Of a stretch of 42,197 nucleotides of DNA, positions 15,722-25,036 are shown piece after piece (positions within the stretch are counted from its first letter, which is position 1; each line of letters starts with the position of its first letter). The position numbers and the translations under genes were made by a program. Below the pieces are notes generated by a model. It saw only the letters and a program-made list of their open reading frames with translations. It did not search any database and was not told the origin of the DNA. This stretch comes from RGIG2041 sp045546315 (lineage in GTDB: Bacteria > Bacillota > Clostridia > UBA1381 > UMGS1253), in contig JAZQCN010000102.1 of assembly GCA_045546315.1 (NCBI GenBank), positions 1 through 42,197 of the forward strand, in the 5' to 3' direction.

Positions 15722-16718
15722 CGGAAAGCGAAAAGTAAATATTCCGATTTTTGTGCCGCATTACGGCTGCGTACATCAGTGCAGCTTTTGCAATCAAAAA
15801 ACGATTACCGGCAGCGCCGATGCCGTTACGGCAGATGCGGTGCGTGCACAGCTGCAAGCGGCGCTTTCGACAATTGAGCGGGAAAGCACAGAAATTGAGG
15901 TTGCTTTTTTCGGCGGCAGCTTTACGGCGATTGATGAAAAACTGCAGGAGGCGCTTCTCGGCGCAGCAAAGCCGTTTTTGGATGCCGGGAAGCTGGATGG
16001 TATTCGTCTGTCTACGCGCCCGGACTGTATCGACGAAAGCGTTATCGAGCGGCTTTTGCGCTACGGCGTAACAGCCGTGGAGCTTGGGGTGCAATCCTCG
16101 GATACAGAGGTGCTTTTGAAAAATCGGCGCGGACATACCTTTGCAGATGTTATTCGTGCAGCAGCGCTTATAAAAAAGGCAGGCTTTGAGCTTGGCTTAC
16201 AGATGATGCTCGGGCTTTGGGGCAGCAGTCCTGAACAGGATTTGCGGACGGCAAAGGATATTGCGGCGTTAAAGCCGGATACCACGCGCATTTATCCGAC
16301 GGTAGTGCTGGAGGGCAGCCCGCTTTGCGCGCTGTATCGAAGCGGGGAGTACATACCGATGGATTTGGAAACGGCAGTGTATACAGCGGCGTCGGCATAT
16401 GAGATTTTTAAGGCGCACGGCATCCGTGTGCTGCGCATGGGGCTGATGGCATCGGAGAGCTTGGAGAGCGGTATGGTGGCAGGACCGCAGCATCCTGCGT
16501 TTGGCGAGCTGGTTTTTTCGAGGCTGTACCTTCGGAAAATGCAGCGTGCGCTGGCAGGAAAAAGCGGCGGCGCGTTTACATTTTATGTACATCCGAATGC
16601 GGTTTCGCAGGCACTCGGCAATAAAAAAGAAAATAAAATCCGGATTTTTCGTGAACAAGGTGTAAACATTTGGGTAAAACCGAATGAAACAGTTGAATCC
16701 GGGGAGATTTTATGGTAG
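15714..16718 (+). CDS. Elp3-like radical SAM protein
   Basis: A 334-residue radical SAM enzyme. Cys19, Cys23 and Cys26 form the CX3CX2C iron-sulfur site (CVHQCSFC). AFFGGSFTAI and RLSTRPDCI are the Elp3-type S-adenosylmethionine-binding strands, followed by VELGVQSSD. The acetyltransferase domain of true Elp3 is missing; this shorter type commonly lies between rnc and smc in Clostridia. Its reaction is not known to me; modification of tRNA is a guess from the family. It starts inside the end of rnc. Confidence 0.82.
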   Translation: MRNGKRKVNIPIFVPHYGCVHQCSFCNQKTITGSADAVTADAVRAQLQAALSTIERESTEIEVAFFGGSFTAIDEKLQEALLGAAKPFLDAGKLDGIRLSTRPDCIDESVIERLLRYGVTAVELGVQSSDTEVLLKNRRGHTFADVIRAAALIKKAGFELGLQMMLGLWGSSPEQDLRTAKDIAALKPDTTRIYPTVVLEGSPLCALYRSGEYIPMDLETAVYTAASAYEIFKAHGIRVLRMGLMASESLESGMVAGPQHPAFGELVFSRLYLRKMQRALAGKSGGAFTFYVHPNAVSQALGNKKENKIRIFREQGVNIWVKPNETVESGEILW

Positions 16719-16794
16719 AATATCCTTATGATATAAAGGGTATTCTGCTATTTTTTTGCAGGATTTCCCTGGGAAAGACAAGGGGAGAAAGGCT

Positions 16795-19700
16795 TTGTAT
16801 TTAAAAAGCATAGAACTTGTGGGCTTTAAGTCCTTTGCAGACAAAACCGTTCTGAATTTCGAGCCGGGCGTAACGGGGGTTGTCGGGCCGAATGGTAGCG
16901 GTAAGAGCAACATTTCCGACGCGATTCGCTGGGTTATGGGCGAAATGAGCGCGAAGGCGCTGCGCGGCGGCAATATGCAGGATGTTATCTTCAACGGCAC
17001 GGAGAAGCGCAAGCCGCTCGGCTATGCGCAGGTCAGCCTGACGCTGGAAAACACGGGGCGCACCTTCAATGTGGATTATGACGAGGTTTGCGTGTCCCGT
17101 CGCGTATACCGCTCGGGTGAAAGCGAATACTATATTAACGGCGCGCAGTGCCGCTTAAAGGATATCCATGAGCTGTTTATGGATACCGGTCTCGGGCGCG
17201 ACGGTTATTCGATTATCGGGCAGGGCAAGGTCAGCGAAATTGTGTCCGGTAAAAACGAGGAGCGCCGTAATATTTTAGACGAGGCCTCCGGTATATCCAA
17301 ATTCCGCCACCGTAAGGAGGAGGCGCAGCGCAAGCTGGGGCATACCGAGGAAAATCTCGTGCGCATCAGCGACATTGTAACCGAGCTGGAAGGGCAGGTA
17401 GAGCCGCTGTTTAAGCAGAGTGAAAAGGCAAAGAAATACTTGAATCTGCGTGAGGCGCTTAAAAAGATTGATTTGAATCTGTTTATTCGCTCGACGGACC
17501 GTCTGAAAAAGGATGGCGACGAGGCAGATAAGAATTTTATTATCATCACGGAGCAGCTTAGCAAGGCGCAGAGTGCATTTTCGGCAACAGAGGCAAGAAT
17601 TGAGGAGGAAAATGCCAAAGCAGAAGCGCAGGACCACCTTTTGGAGCAGCTGCATCAGCAGAGCACGGAAACCGAGGTCATCATCCGTGAGTACTTAGGG
17701 GAAATCGAAGTGCTTCGCCAAAAGATTGAAGCCGGTAAAACGGCTTCGGGCAGAAGTGCGGCGGATGTGCAGAATTTAAAGGCGCGCCTTACGGCAGCGC
17801 AGGAAACGCACGCCGGCATTGAAGCCGAGCGTCGCACACTGGAGGCGCAGCTTGAGGAAAAGCAAGCGGAGCTTGCGGTGCTGGAGCAGGAAAGCGCTGC
17901 AGCCGGCGAGCAGTATGAGGACAATGTGCGCGCCATCAATGACGCGAAAAGTGATATTATTGAAAAGCTGAACGAGATTGCTGAACTGAAGGCAAAGTTG
18001 AGCTCCCTGGAAGCCTTTAAAACCGGCTTTGCGGAGCGCAGAGCGGCTTTGGAGCAAACGCAGGCAGCCAGCGCGCAGACGATTGCGACGCTCAAGGCAA
18101 AGCAGCAGGAAACAGAAGCGCGACTGCATCAGCAGCAATCCGAAATTGCAAAGCTGGAGGAAGAAGTTTCCGAAATTGAACGCCTTGTGCAGGTGAAGGA
18201 AGGCGAATATGCGGCAGCGGAGCTTGCGCGCATTGAGGCTTCGGAGGACTTTAACAAAAAAGCATCGCGCTTGCATATGCTGCGCGAGATGGAAAAGGAT
18301 TTCGAGGGCTTTAACCGCAGTGTAAAGGGTGTGCTGGAAGCTGAAAAGCGCGGCGCGCTGAAAAATGCAACACTTTACGGCGCGTTATCCGCGCTGATGG
18401 AGGTGGATGCAAAGGCGGTCATTGCCATTGAAACCGTACTCGGTGCTGCTGCACAGAATATTGTGGTTGAAAGTGAAGAGGATGCAAAGGCGGCGATTGC
18501 CTACTTAAAGCAGGCGAAGCTCGGCAGAGTGACATTTTTGCCGGTATCCTCCGTGCGTGGTAGCCGTTTGGATGAGGAAAAGGAAGTTTCCGCAATGCGC
18601 GGCTTTGTTGCAATGGCAAATGACCTTGTAAAAACGGATGCGCGCTATACCGAGATTGTGCGCCATCTTTTGGGCAGAACGGTTGTTGTAGATACGATGG
18701 ATAATGCCATCGCTGTCAGCCGCAAGTTTAAATACCGCTTCCGCGTTGTAACGCTGGAGGGTGAGGTTTTAAATGCCGGCGGTGCAATTACGGGCGGCAG
18801 CGTGAATAAAAACACCGGTCTTTTGAGCCGTGCGGGCGAGATTAAAAAGCTGGAGCAGGAAACAGAGCTTTTGCGCACGCAGGTAGGTAAGGCAGAAGAA
18901 AAAATGCAGGCAGTAAAGGCGGAAATTTCCGAGCTTTCTGCAAAGGCTACGCAGGTCGGTGCGCAGCTGAATGTTGCGCGTCAGGCGTGCGTGCGTGTCG
19001 AGGCAGAGGCGCAGTATGCGGCGCAGGAGCTGTATGCAAGTGAAAACGCCGTAGCGGCAGCTGCAGTAGAGCAGGAGCAGATTGCGCTGCAGATTCAGGA
19101 TGCAAATGACAATATTGCTATTGTGATTAACAATATCACATCCAACGAATTTGCCGTAGAAAATGCGCATAAGGAAATTGCAGAGCGTGAGGAAGGCTTG
19201 GTCGTATGTGAGAAAGCGCGTCAGGCAGCAGCCGAGGCGGTTTCCGCGAAGCAAATAGAAATTACGGGCATCAGCCGCGACGGCTTTGCATTAAAGCAGC
19301 GTGCAGCCGATGTGCTGGCGCAAATTGGTGAGCTTGCACGTGATATCGAAGGCCGAGAGGCTGACATTCGTGCAAATGACGATGCCGCTTCAGAGATGGT
19401 AAAGGCGATTGCGGCGAAGGAAACGCAGGTTGCCGAAACGCGCAAGCAGTCGGAAAAGATTTATGCCGATATTGAAGCAACCAATCAGGCGCGCAGTGAT
19501 GCCAAAGCGGCAGCTGCACAGCTGTTGGAGGACAGTAAGGAAGCGCGTGAGCAGATTTTTGCGCTTCGCGAGGAGCAAAACAGAATCAACAGCCGTCGCA
19601 TCAAGATTTCCGAGGAGCTGGAAACGCTTTCCGAGCGCATTTGGGAGGAGTATGAACTGACCTACTCCTCTGCGTTGGAGTACAAGGCGGAAATCGGCAC

Positions 19701-20364
19701 TGTGACCGAGGCGCAAAAGGAGCTTTCGTCTTTGAGAGCGCAAATTCGTGCACTCGGCAATGTCAATGTAGATGCGATTGAGGAATACAAGGCGGTGAAA
19801 GAACGCTATGACTTCCTCTCGACGCAGTATAAGGACTTAACAGAGGCAAAGGAAGACTTGGAAAAGCTGATTGCTTCGATTCAGGAAAAGATGAAGGAGC
19901 AGTTTAAGGAGCAGTTTGCGGTGATTAACAAGCACTTCAGTGAAACCTTTACGGCGCTGTTCGGCGGCGGTCGCGCGGAATTAAAGCTTGTGGACCCGGA
20001 CAATGTGCTCGAAAGCGGTATTGAAATCGAGGCACAGCCGCCGGGCAAAAAGCTGCAGAATTTAAGCCTGCTTTCCGGTGGCGAGATGGCATTTACGGCG
20101 ATTGCACTTTTGTTTGCAATTTTAAAGGTGCGCCCGACACCGTTCTGCGTGCTCGACGAGATTGAAGCGGCGCTGGATGAGTCGAATGTATACCGTTTTG
20201 CAGATTATGTGCGCGATTACAGCAAGAAAACGCAGTTTATTCTGGTTACGCACCGCCGCGGTACGATGGAAGCGGCTGACCTGCTCTATGGTGTCACCAT
20301 GCAGGAGAAGGGTGTATCCAAGCTGCTTGCACTGCGTTTGGATGAGGCACAGAATTTAGAATAG
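16795..20364 (+). CDS. smc: Chromosome condensation protein SMC
   Basis: A 1189-residue SMC ATPase that with ScpA and ScpB (not here) organises and segregates the chromosome. Visible in order: the Walker A motif GPNGSGKSN in the N-terminal head, a coiled coil rich in Glu, Lys and Ala, a hinge around residues 500-660 with glycine-rich EGEVLNAGGAITGGS at its end, the return coiled coil, then the signature LLSGGEMAFTAIAL and Walker B FCVLDEIEAALDESN. The TTG at 16795 is chosen because it gives the family N-terminus (M)YLKSIELVGFKSFADK and has GGGGAGAAAGG upstream; the frame open from 16756 lacks support. ftsY follows after 13 bp. Confidence 0.95.
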   Translation: MYLKSIELVGFKSFADKTVLNFEPGVTGVVGPNGSGKSNISDAIRWVMGEMSAKALRGGNMQDVIFNGTEKRKPLGYAQVSLTLENTGRTFNVDYDEVCVSRRVYRSGESEYYINGAQCRLKDIHELFMDTGLGRDGYSIIGQGKVSEIVSGKNEERRNILDEASGISKFRHRKEEAQRKLGHTEENLVRISDIVTELEGQVEPLFKQSEKAKKYLNLREALKKIDLNLFIRSTDRLKKDGDEADKNFIIITEQLSKAQSAFSATEARIEEENAKAEAQDHLLEQLHQQSTETEVIIREYLGEIEVLRQKIEAGKTASGRSAADVQNLKARLTAAQETHAGIEAERRTLEAQLEEKQAELAVLEQESAAAGEQYEDNVRAINDAKSDIIEKLNEIAELKAKLSSLEAFKTGFAERRAALEQTQAASAQTIATLKAKQQETEARLHQQQSEIAKLEEEVSEIERLVQVKEGEYAAAELARIEASEDFNKKASRLHMLREMEKDFEGFNRSVKGVLEAEKRGALKNATLYGALSALMEVDAKAVIAIETVLGAAAQNIVVESEEDAKAAIAYLKQAKLGRVTFLPVSSVRGSRLDEEKEVSAMRGFVAMANDLVKTDARYTEIVRHLLGRTVVVDTMDNAIAVSRKFKYRFRVVTLEGEVLNAGGAITGGSVNKNTGLLSRAGEIKKLEQETELLRTQVGKAEEKMQAVKAEISELSAKATQVGAQLNVARQACVRVEAEAQYAAQELYASENAVAAAAVEQEQIALQIQDANDNIAIVINNITSNEFAVENAHKEIAEREEGLVVCEKARQAAAEAVSAKQIEITGISRDGFALKQRAADVLAQIGELARDIEGREADIRANDDAASEMVKAIAAKETQVAETRKQSEKIYADIEATNQARSDAKAAAAQLLEDSKEAREQIFALREEQNRINSRRIKISEELETLSERIWEEYELTYSSALEYKAEIGTVTEAQKELSSLRAQIRALGNVNVDAIEEYKAVKERYDFLSTQYKDLTEAKEDLEKLIASIQEKMKEQFKEQFAVINKHFSETFTALFGGGRAELKLVDPDNVLESGIEIEAQPPGKKLQNLSLLSGGEMAFTAIALLFAILKVRPTPFCVLDEIEAALDESNVYRFADYVRDYSKKTQFILVTHRRGTMEAADLLYGVTMQEKGVSKLLALRLDEAQNLE

Positions 20365-20377
20365 GAAGGTCATATTC

Positions 20378-21286
20378 ATGGGATTTTTTGATAAACTGAA
20401 AAGCGGCTTGGCAAAAACGAGAAGTGCGTTTTCCGAGAAGGTCAACAGCATTTTTTCCGTGTTTACGAAGGTAGACGAGGATTTGTTTGAAGAACTGGAG
20501 GAGGCGCTGATTACAGCGGATGTCGGTTTTGAAACCTCTATGGAAATTATCGATACGCTGCGCGAGCGCGTGAAGCGCACACGCACCGAGGATGCAGAGG
20601 CTGTACGCACGATGCTCGGCGAGGTTATTTCCGAGATGCTTACGGAAAACGAAACGCCGTTTTTGGAAGAGGGCAAGCCGGCGGTGCTGCTCGTAATCGG
20701 CGTAAACGGTGTCGGTAAAACAACCAGCATCGGCAAGCTGACGGCGCATTTTAAAAGCTGCGGCAAAAAGGTAATGCTTGCTGCTGCGGATACCTTCCGC
20801 GCGGCGGCAATTGATCAGCTCGATATTTGGGCGCAGCGCAACAATTGCGAAATCATCAAGCATGCGGAGGGCGCAGACCCGGGCGCCGTTGTATTTGATG
20901 CATTGCAGGCCGCAAAGGCAAGAGGCACAGAGGTGCTGATTTGCGATACGGCAGGCAGATTGCACAACAAAAAGAATCTAATGGATGAGCTCGGCAAGAT
21001 TTCGCGCATTATCGACCGCGAAGCGCCGGACTATCAAAAGCAGGTGCTTTTGGTATTGGATGCGACGACGGGGCAAAATGCCATCAGCCAGGCAAAGCTC
21101 TTTTCCGAGAGTGCCGGCATTGACGGTATTATTTTAACCAAGCTCGACGGAACGGCAAAGGGCGGTGTAGTTATCGGTATTTGCCGCGAGCAGAATATTC
21201 CGGTGCGCTTTGTCGGCGTCGGCGAAGGTATCGACGATTTACAGCCGTTTGTAGCCGCGGATTTTGCAAAGGCATTGATGGAATAA
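20378..21286 (+). CDS. ftsY: Signal recognition particle receptor FtsY
   Basis: A 302-residue SRP GTPase at the membrane. It has a short N domain without the long acidic A domain of E. coli, then the G domain: G1 loop GVNGVGKTT (about 108-116), the insertion-box region DTFRAAAIDQL, DTAGR (190-194), TKLDGTAKGG (from 254) and a C-terminal GEGIDDLQPF. GGAAGGTC precedes the ATG. It is co-transcribed with smc, as in many Firmicutes. Confidence 0.96.
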   Translation: MGFFDKLKSGLAKTRSAFSEKVNSIFSVFTKVDEDLFEELEEALITADVGFETSMEIIDTLRERVKRTRTEDAEAVRTMLGEVISEMLTENETPFLEEGKPAVLLVIGVNGVGKTTSIGKLTAHFKSCGKKVMLAAADTFRAAAIDQLDIWAQRNNCEIIKHAEGADPGAVVFDALQAAKARGTEVLICDTAGRLHNKKNLMDELGKISRIIDREAPDYQKQVLLVLDATTGQNAISQAKLFSESAGIDGIILTKLDGTAKGGVVIGICREQNIPVRFVGVGEGIDDLQPFVAADFAKALME

Positions 21287-21314
21287 AAAATTATGAAAAA
21301 AGGAAGTGATCCGG

Positions 21315-24101
21315 TTGGCTTTTGAAGAAAAGGATTTTAAAAATGCAAAAACAGCACATACGGAAAGCCCGAAGCTTAAGCGCGGAATCGTGCTTTGGCT
21401 TATTATTGCCGTGGTTGCATTTTTAGCAATTACCGCAATGAGCTTGTATGTGCGTTATATCCAGATTCGAGAAGTTGGCGTGCAGTATACGGACATTTAT
21501 TTTAAGAACCTGCGTGTCGGCATTACAGCACAGCTGGTGAGCTTTTTAATTGTGTTCTTGCTCTTTACGGTCAACAATTTGTTCATTCGAAGAAATTGCT
21601 GGAAAGAGCATAACGATTTGAAAATTATTTCCGACCTGCTGCCGATGCTTCTGGTCACGGCGGTCATTGCCTTTATCGCCAGCCGTTTTATCGGCGAAAG
21701 CGTGTACACAAGGTATTTGGAATTTGCCAATGCAACGATGTTTAATCAGGTCGACCCGCTGTTGGGGCAGGATATCGGCTACTATATGTTCCAGCGCCCA
21801 TTTATTATGTCCGTGGTGGACAGCGCAAAGGTGATTTTGATTATCCAGGCAATTTATACAGCGATTGCGTACTTTGTTTTGCACGCGCGCATGGGCGTTG
21901 AGAGCTTTGGGGATATTTTTAAGAGCAAGAGCGTGATGACGCACCTCTGCGTGGATATCTTTTTGGTGTTTATCTGCATTGCGGTGACCTTTAAATTTAA
22001 TTCGGAAAACCTGCTCTACGGTACTTTTGGCAACAGCTTAGTCGGCGCGGGCTATACGGATACTTATATCTGGCAGGCTTATTATAAGTGTGCGCCGTTT
22101 GTCTTGCTGTTGACCATTGCCGTGACTGTGTTTATGCTGGCGCGCGGTAAGGTTAAGGGTGCAATCGGCGGTGTGCTTTTGTTCCCGGGTGCTTGGATTT
22201 TGGCAGGCATTATCGCACTCGGCGTGCAGACCTTTGTTGTTGCACCGAATGATATTGCCATTGAATCGGACAATATTTGCAACAATATTATTATGACGCG
22301 CAGCGCGTACGGCTTAGACAAAATCAAAGAAATCGCTATGCCGATTAACAATACGCTGACGCAAGCCGATTTGGATGCAAACCGCGACACGATAGAAAAC
22401 ATTCGCGTTTTGGATTACAACTCGACGGTTACTGCGTTTAATAAGCTGCAGGGCATTAAGCCGTATTATGCGTTTAAAAACACGGATGTTGCTTCGTATA
22501 CCATAGACGGAAAAAAGACGGCTGTGGCCGTTGGTGCGCGTGAGCTGAATTATGAAAAGCTTGCAACGGATGCCAGCGACAGCTATGTAAATAAAACTTA
22601 TAAATATACCCACGGCTACGGTATCGCCGCAAGCCCGATGAACAAGGCGACGGCAGAGGGACAGCCTGCCTTTATTGCCAAGGACATTCCGCAGGAGATT
22701 TCTGCAGGCTTCCTTGAAGTAACGCAGCCGAGAATTTACTACGGTGAGTATACGAATAATCATGTGATTGTAAATACGAAGCTAAAGGAAATTGATTATT
22801 CCGAAGGGCAAACCAATGTCGAATTCTCCTACGACGGACAAGGCGGCATAGAGCTACAGGGCTTTAACCGTTTCCTGTTTGCACTTTTAGAGGGCGATTA
22901 TAAGCTTTTGGTTTCCGGTCAGGTAACCGGCGAATCCAAGATTTTAACCAACAGAAATGTGCGCGAGCGCGTGCACAGCGTTGCACCGTTTTTTGCTTAT
23001 GACGACAATCCGTATCTCGTTGTAACAGCGGACGGCAAACTGAAATGGATTTTGGATGCATACACCGTTTCAGACCAGTTCCCGTATGCACAGCGCTATG
23101 CGGAGGGCTTTAACTACATCCGAAACAGCATCAAGGTCACGGTCGATGCTTACGACGGTACCGTGCTGTTTTACATTGTAGATGAAACAGACCCGATTGC
23201 CGAGACTTATAAAAAGATTTACCCGACGCTGTTTGCCGAGGGTGCAATGCCGGAGGATATCCGCGCGCATGTGCGCTATCCGGAGTATTTGTTTAATGTA
23301 CAGGCGCAGATGTATAAAAAATATCACATCACAGACCCGCATGTGTTCTATAACAGCAGTGATATTTGGGATATTGCGATGGAAAAATCCGGCGACAATG
23401 CTTCGCAGTATATTGTGCCATACTACAATATGATGCAGCTGCAGGGCCTGGAGTCGAACGGCATGAGCTTGTATTTAACAATGCCGTTTACGATTTTAAA
23501 TAAGGACTATATCAGCAGTTATTTTGTTGCCGGCTCGGATGGCGACAGCTATGGGCAGCTTGTCAGCTATCGCTTTGTGAATGCAGAAAAGAACGCCTAT
23601 GGCACGATGCAGATGGAAAACCGCATCGACAATGACCCGGAAATTTCCGGGCAGATGACACTGTGGGGGCAGGGCGGCTCGACAGTGGTGCGTGGCAATA
23701 TGATTATCGTGCCGATTAAGGATTCGCTTTTGTATGTAGAGCCGGTATATATTACAACAGACAATGCGGCTTCCTTCCCGGAATTGAAGCGCGTGATTGT
23801 CGGCTACAAGGAAAACATCGTGATGGGCGAGAATTTGCAGGTGTGTCTGAAAAAGCTGTTCGGCGAGGGCGGCTTGGTAATGAATGCACCGCCACCGGTT
23901 GTGGAGGAAGAACCGGTGCTGTCACCGGATACGGAAGAGGAAACACCGCCGCCGGTTGCAGAGGATGCTGTTTTGTCGCAGCTCAGGGAGCTGTACCGTA
24001 TGTACAAGCAGTACAATGCGCAGGGCGACTATGAAAACGCCGGCAAGGTAATGCAGGAGATTGACAAACTGCTTACGGAAAGTGAAGGCGTACAACAATA
24101 A
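21315..24101 (+). CDS. UPF0182 family membrane protein
   Basis: A 928-residue member of the UPF0182 (COG1615) family. Seven or so membrane helices fill about the first 310 residues, followed by a large domain with the family stretches ITPQ-like QPRIYYGEYTNNHVI, HSVAPFFAYDDNPYLVV and MPFTILNKDYISSYFVAGSD. A Pro/Glu-rich linker near residue 860 precedes a short helical tail. The function is unknown. The start is taken at TTG 21315, because AAAGGAAG lies about 8 bp upstream; the GTG at 21306 overlaps that site. A terminator follows directly. Confidence 0.88.
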   Translation: MAFEEKDFKNAKTAHTESPKLKRGIVLWLIIAVVAFLAITAMSLYVRYIQIREVGVQYTDIYFKNLRVGITAQLVSFLIVFLLFTVNNLFIRRNCWKEHNDLKIISDLLPMLLVTAVIAFIASRFIGESVYTRYLEFANATMFNQVDPLLGQDIGYYMFQRPFIMSVVDSAKVILIIQAIYTAIAYFVLHARMGVESFGDIFKSKSVMTHLCVDIFLVFICIAVTFKFNSENLLYGTFGNSLVGAGYTDTYIWQAYYKCAPFVLLLTIAVTVFMLARGKVKGAIGGVLLFPGAWILAGIIALGVQTFVVAPNDIAIESDNICNNIIMTRSAYGLDKIKEIAMPINNTLTQADLDANRDTIENIRVLDYNSTVTAFNKLQGIKPYYAFKNTDVASYTIDGKKTAVAVGARELNYEKLATDASDSYVNKTYKYTHGYGIAASPMNKATAEGQPAFIAKDIPQEISAGFLEVTQPRIYYGEYTNNHVIVNTKLKEIDYSEGQTNVEFSYDGQGGIELQGFNRFLFALLEGDYKLLVSGQVTGESKILTNRNVRERVHSVAPFFAYDDNPYLVVTADGKLKWILDAYTVSDQFPYAQRYAEGFNYIRNSIKVTVDAYDGTVLFYIVDETDPIAETYKKIYPTLFAEGAMPEDIRAHVRYPEYLFNVQAQMYKKYHITDPHVFYNSSDIWDIAMEKSGDNASQYIVPYYNMMQLQGLESNGMSLYLTMPFTILNKDYISSYFVAGSDGDSYGQLVSYRFVNAEKNAYGTMQMENRIDNDPEISGQMTLWGQGGSTVVRGNMIIVPIKDSLLYVEPVYITTDNAASFPELKRVIVGYKENIVMGENLQVCLKKLFGEGGLVMNAPPPVVEEEPVLSPDTEEETPPPVAEDAVLSQLRELYRMYKQYNAQGDYENAGKVMQEIDKLLTESEGVQQ

Positions 24102-24110
24102 AGCTTATAA

Positions 24111-24150
24111 AATCACCCGTCTTGGGTATACTGAGACGGGTGATTTTTTT
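24111..24150 (+). terminator. Terminator abutting the yitT-like start codon
   Basis: AATCACCCGTCT (24111-24122) and AGACGGGTGATT (24134-24145) pair perfectly around an 11-nt loop, followed by a T-run to 24150. The next base begins the ATG of the YitT-family gene. Confidence 0.85.
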
Positions 24151-24990
24151 ATGCAGCTTAAGCGCGTTTTTACAGAGTATATACTTATTGCATTCGGAGC
24201 TTTTGTGCTCGCGGTCGGACTCAATCAGTTTTTGGTGCCGGTGAAGCTATCAACCGGCGGTATCGGCTCTGTCGGCACAATGCTTTACTATCTTTTTCGC
24301 ATACCGCTTTCAGTGTCGAATTTAGTGCTCAATGCGGTGTTGTTTATTTTCGGATATAAATATATCGGCAGAGCTGCTGTGTTTAAAACTCTTGCCGGTG
24401 TTTTGTTTTTATCTTTGTTTTTGGCACTGACACAAGGCGCTTGGGCATACGGCGAGGATGCTTTTATGTCTGCGCTTGTGGGCGGGCTTTTGTGCGGCAT
24501 CGGTGTCGGTATTGTGGTGCGGCAGGAGGGCTCGACGGGGGGCAGCGATTTTGCTGCTCTGATTTTGCACAAGCTGTTTCCGCATCTGTCTGTTGCCGTT
24601 TTGCTGATGGGTATTGATTTTGTCATCGTTGCCGTTTCGGGACTGGTGTTTCAGAGCATAACAGTTATGTTTTATTCGCTTCTGGCGCTTTTAGTGGCGG
24701 CGAAGGTTGCGGATGTGATTTTAACGGTCGGCGATGTGGCAAAGTCGGTATACATTCTTTCGGAAAGGTATAAAGAAATTGCCGAGCGCGTGCATACACA
24801 GCTAAACCGTGGTGCGACAGGCGTGTTTAGCCGCGGGATGTATTCGGGCAGGGAAACTATGATGCTTTTGTGCGTGGTCAGCCCGAAGGAGCTGCCGCAG
24901 CTTGTGCATCTTGTCCGTGATACTGACAAAAGCGCTTTCATTATTATATCCGATGCAAGAGAGGTATTGGGTGAGGGGTTTAAACAATAA
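24151..24990 (+). CDS. YitT family membrane protein
   Basis: A 279-residue protein of the YitT family: about five membrane helices (DUF161 part), starting with the family pattern YILIAFGAFVLAVGLNQFLVPVKLSTGG, shortened here to AFGAFVLAVGLNQFLVP, then a soluble C-terminal DUF2179 domain (GATGVFSRGMYSGRETMMLL and IISDAREVLGEGF). The biochemical role is unknown. The ATG at 24151 fits the family start. The only Shine-Dalgarno-like bases (GGGTGA) lie in the 3' arm of the upstream terminator, so translation and termination are in conflict. No other promoter is obvious. Confidence 0.87.
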   Translation: MQLKRVFTEYILIAFGAFVLAVGLNQFLVPVKLSTGGIGSVGTMLYYLFRIPLSVSNLVLNAVLFIFGYKYIGRAAVFKTLAGVLFLSLFLALTQGAWAYGEDAFMSALVGGLLCGIGVGIVVRQEGSTGGSDFAALILHKLFPHLSVAVLLMGIDFVIVAVSGLVFQSITVMFYSLLALLVAAKVADVILTVGDVAKSVYILSERYKEIAERVHTQLNRGATGVFSRGMYSGRETMMLLCVVSPKELPQLVHLVRDTDKSAFIIISDAREVLGEGFKQ

Positions 24991-25020
24991 AAAAACAGTG
25001 TTCCGGGGAACACTGTTTTT
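24991..25020. terminator. Bidirectional terminator between yitT-like and Gfo/Idh/MocA genes
   Basis: AAAAACAGTGTTCC (24991-25004) and GGAACACTGTTTTT (25007-25020) pair perfectly and serve the two convergent genes. Confidence 0.88.
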
Positions 25021-25036
25021 GTTGTTTGTTTTGAAA

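Noticed and set aside
13606..21286. Unusual content in the plsX-acpP-rnc-smc-ftsY block
   Set aside because: Gene order, lengths and motifs are standard for Clostridia; the many overlapping reverse-strand frames are shadows of GC-rich genes.
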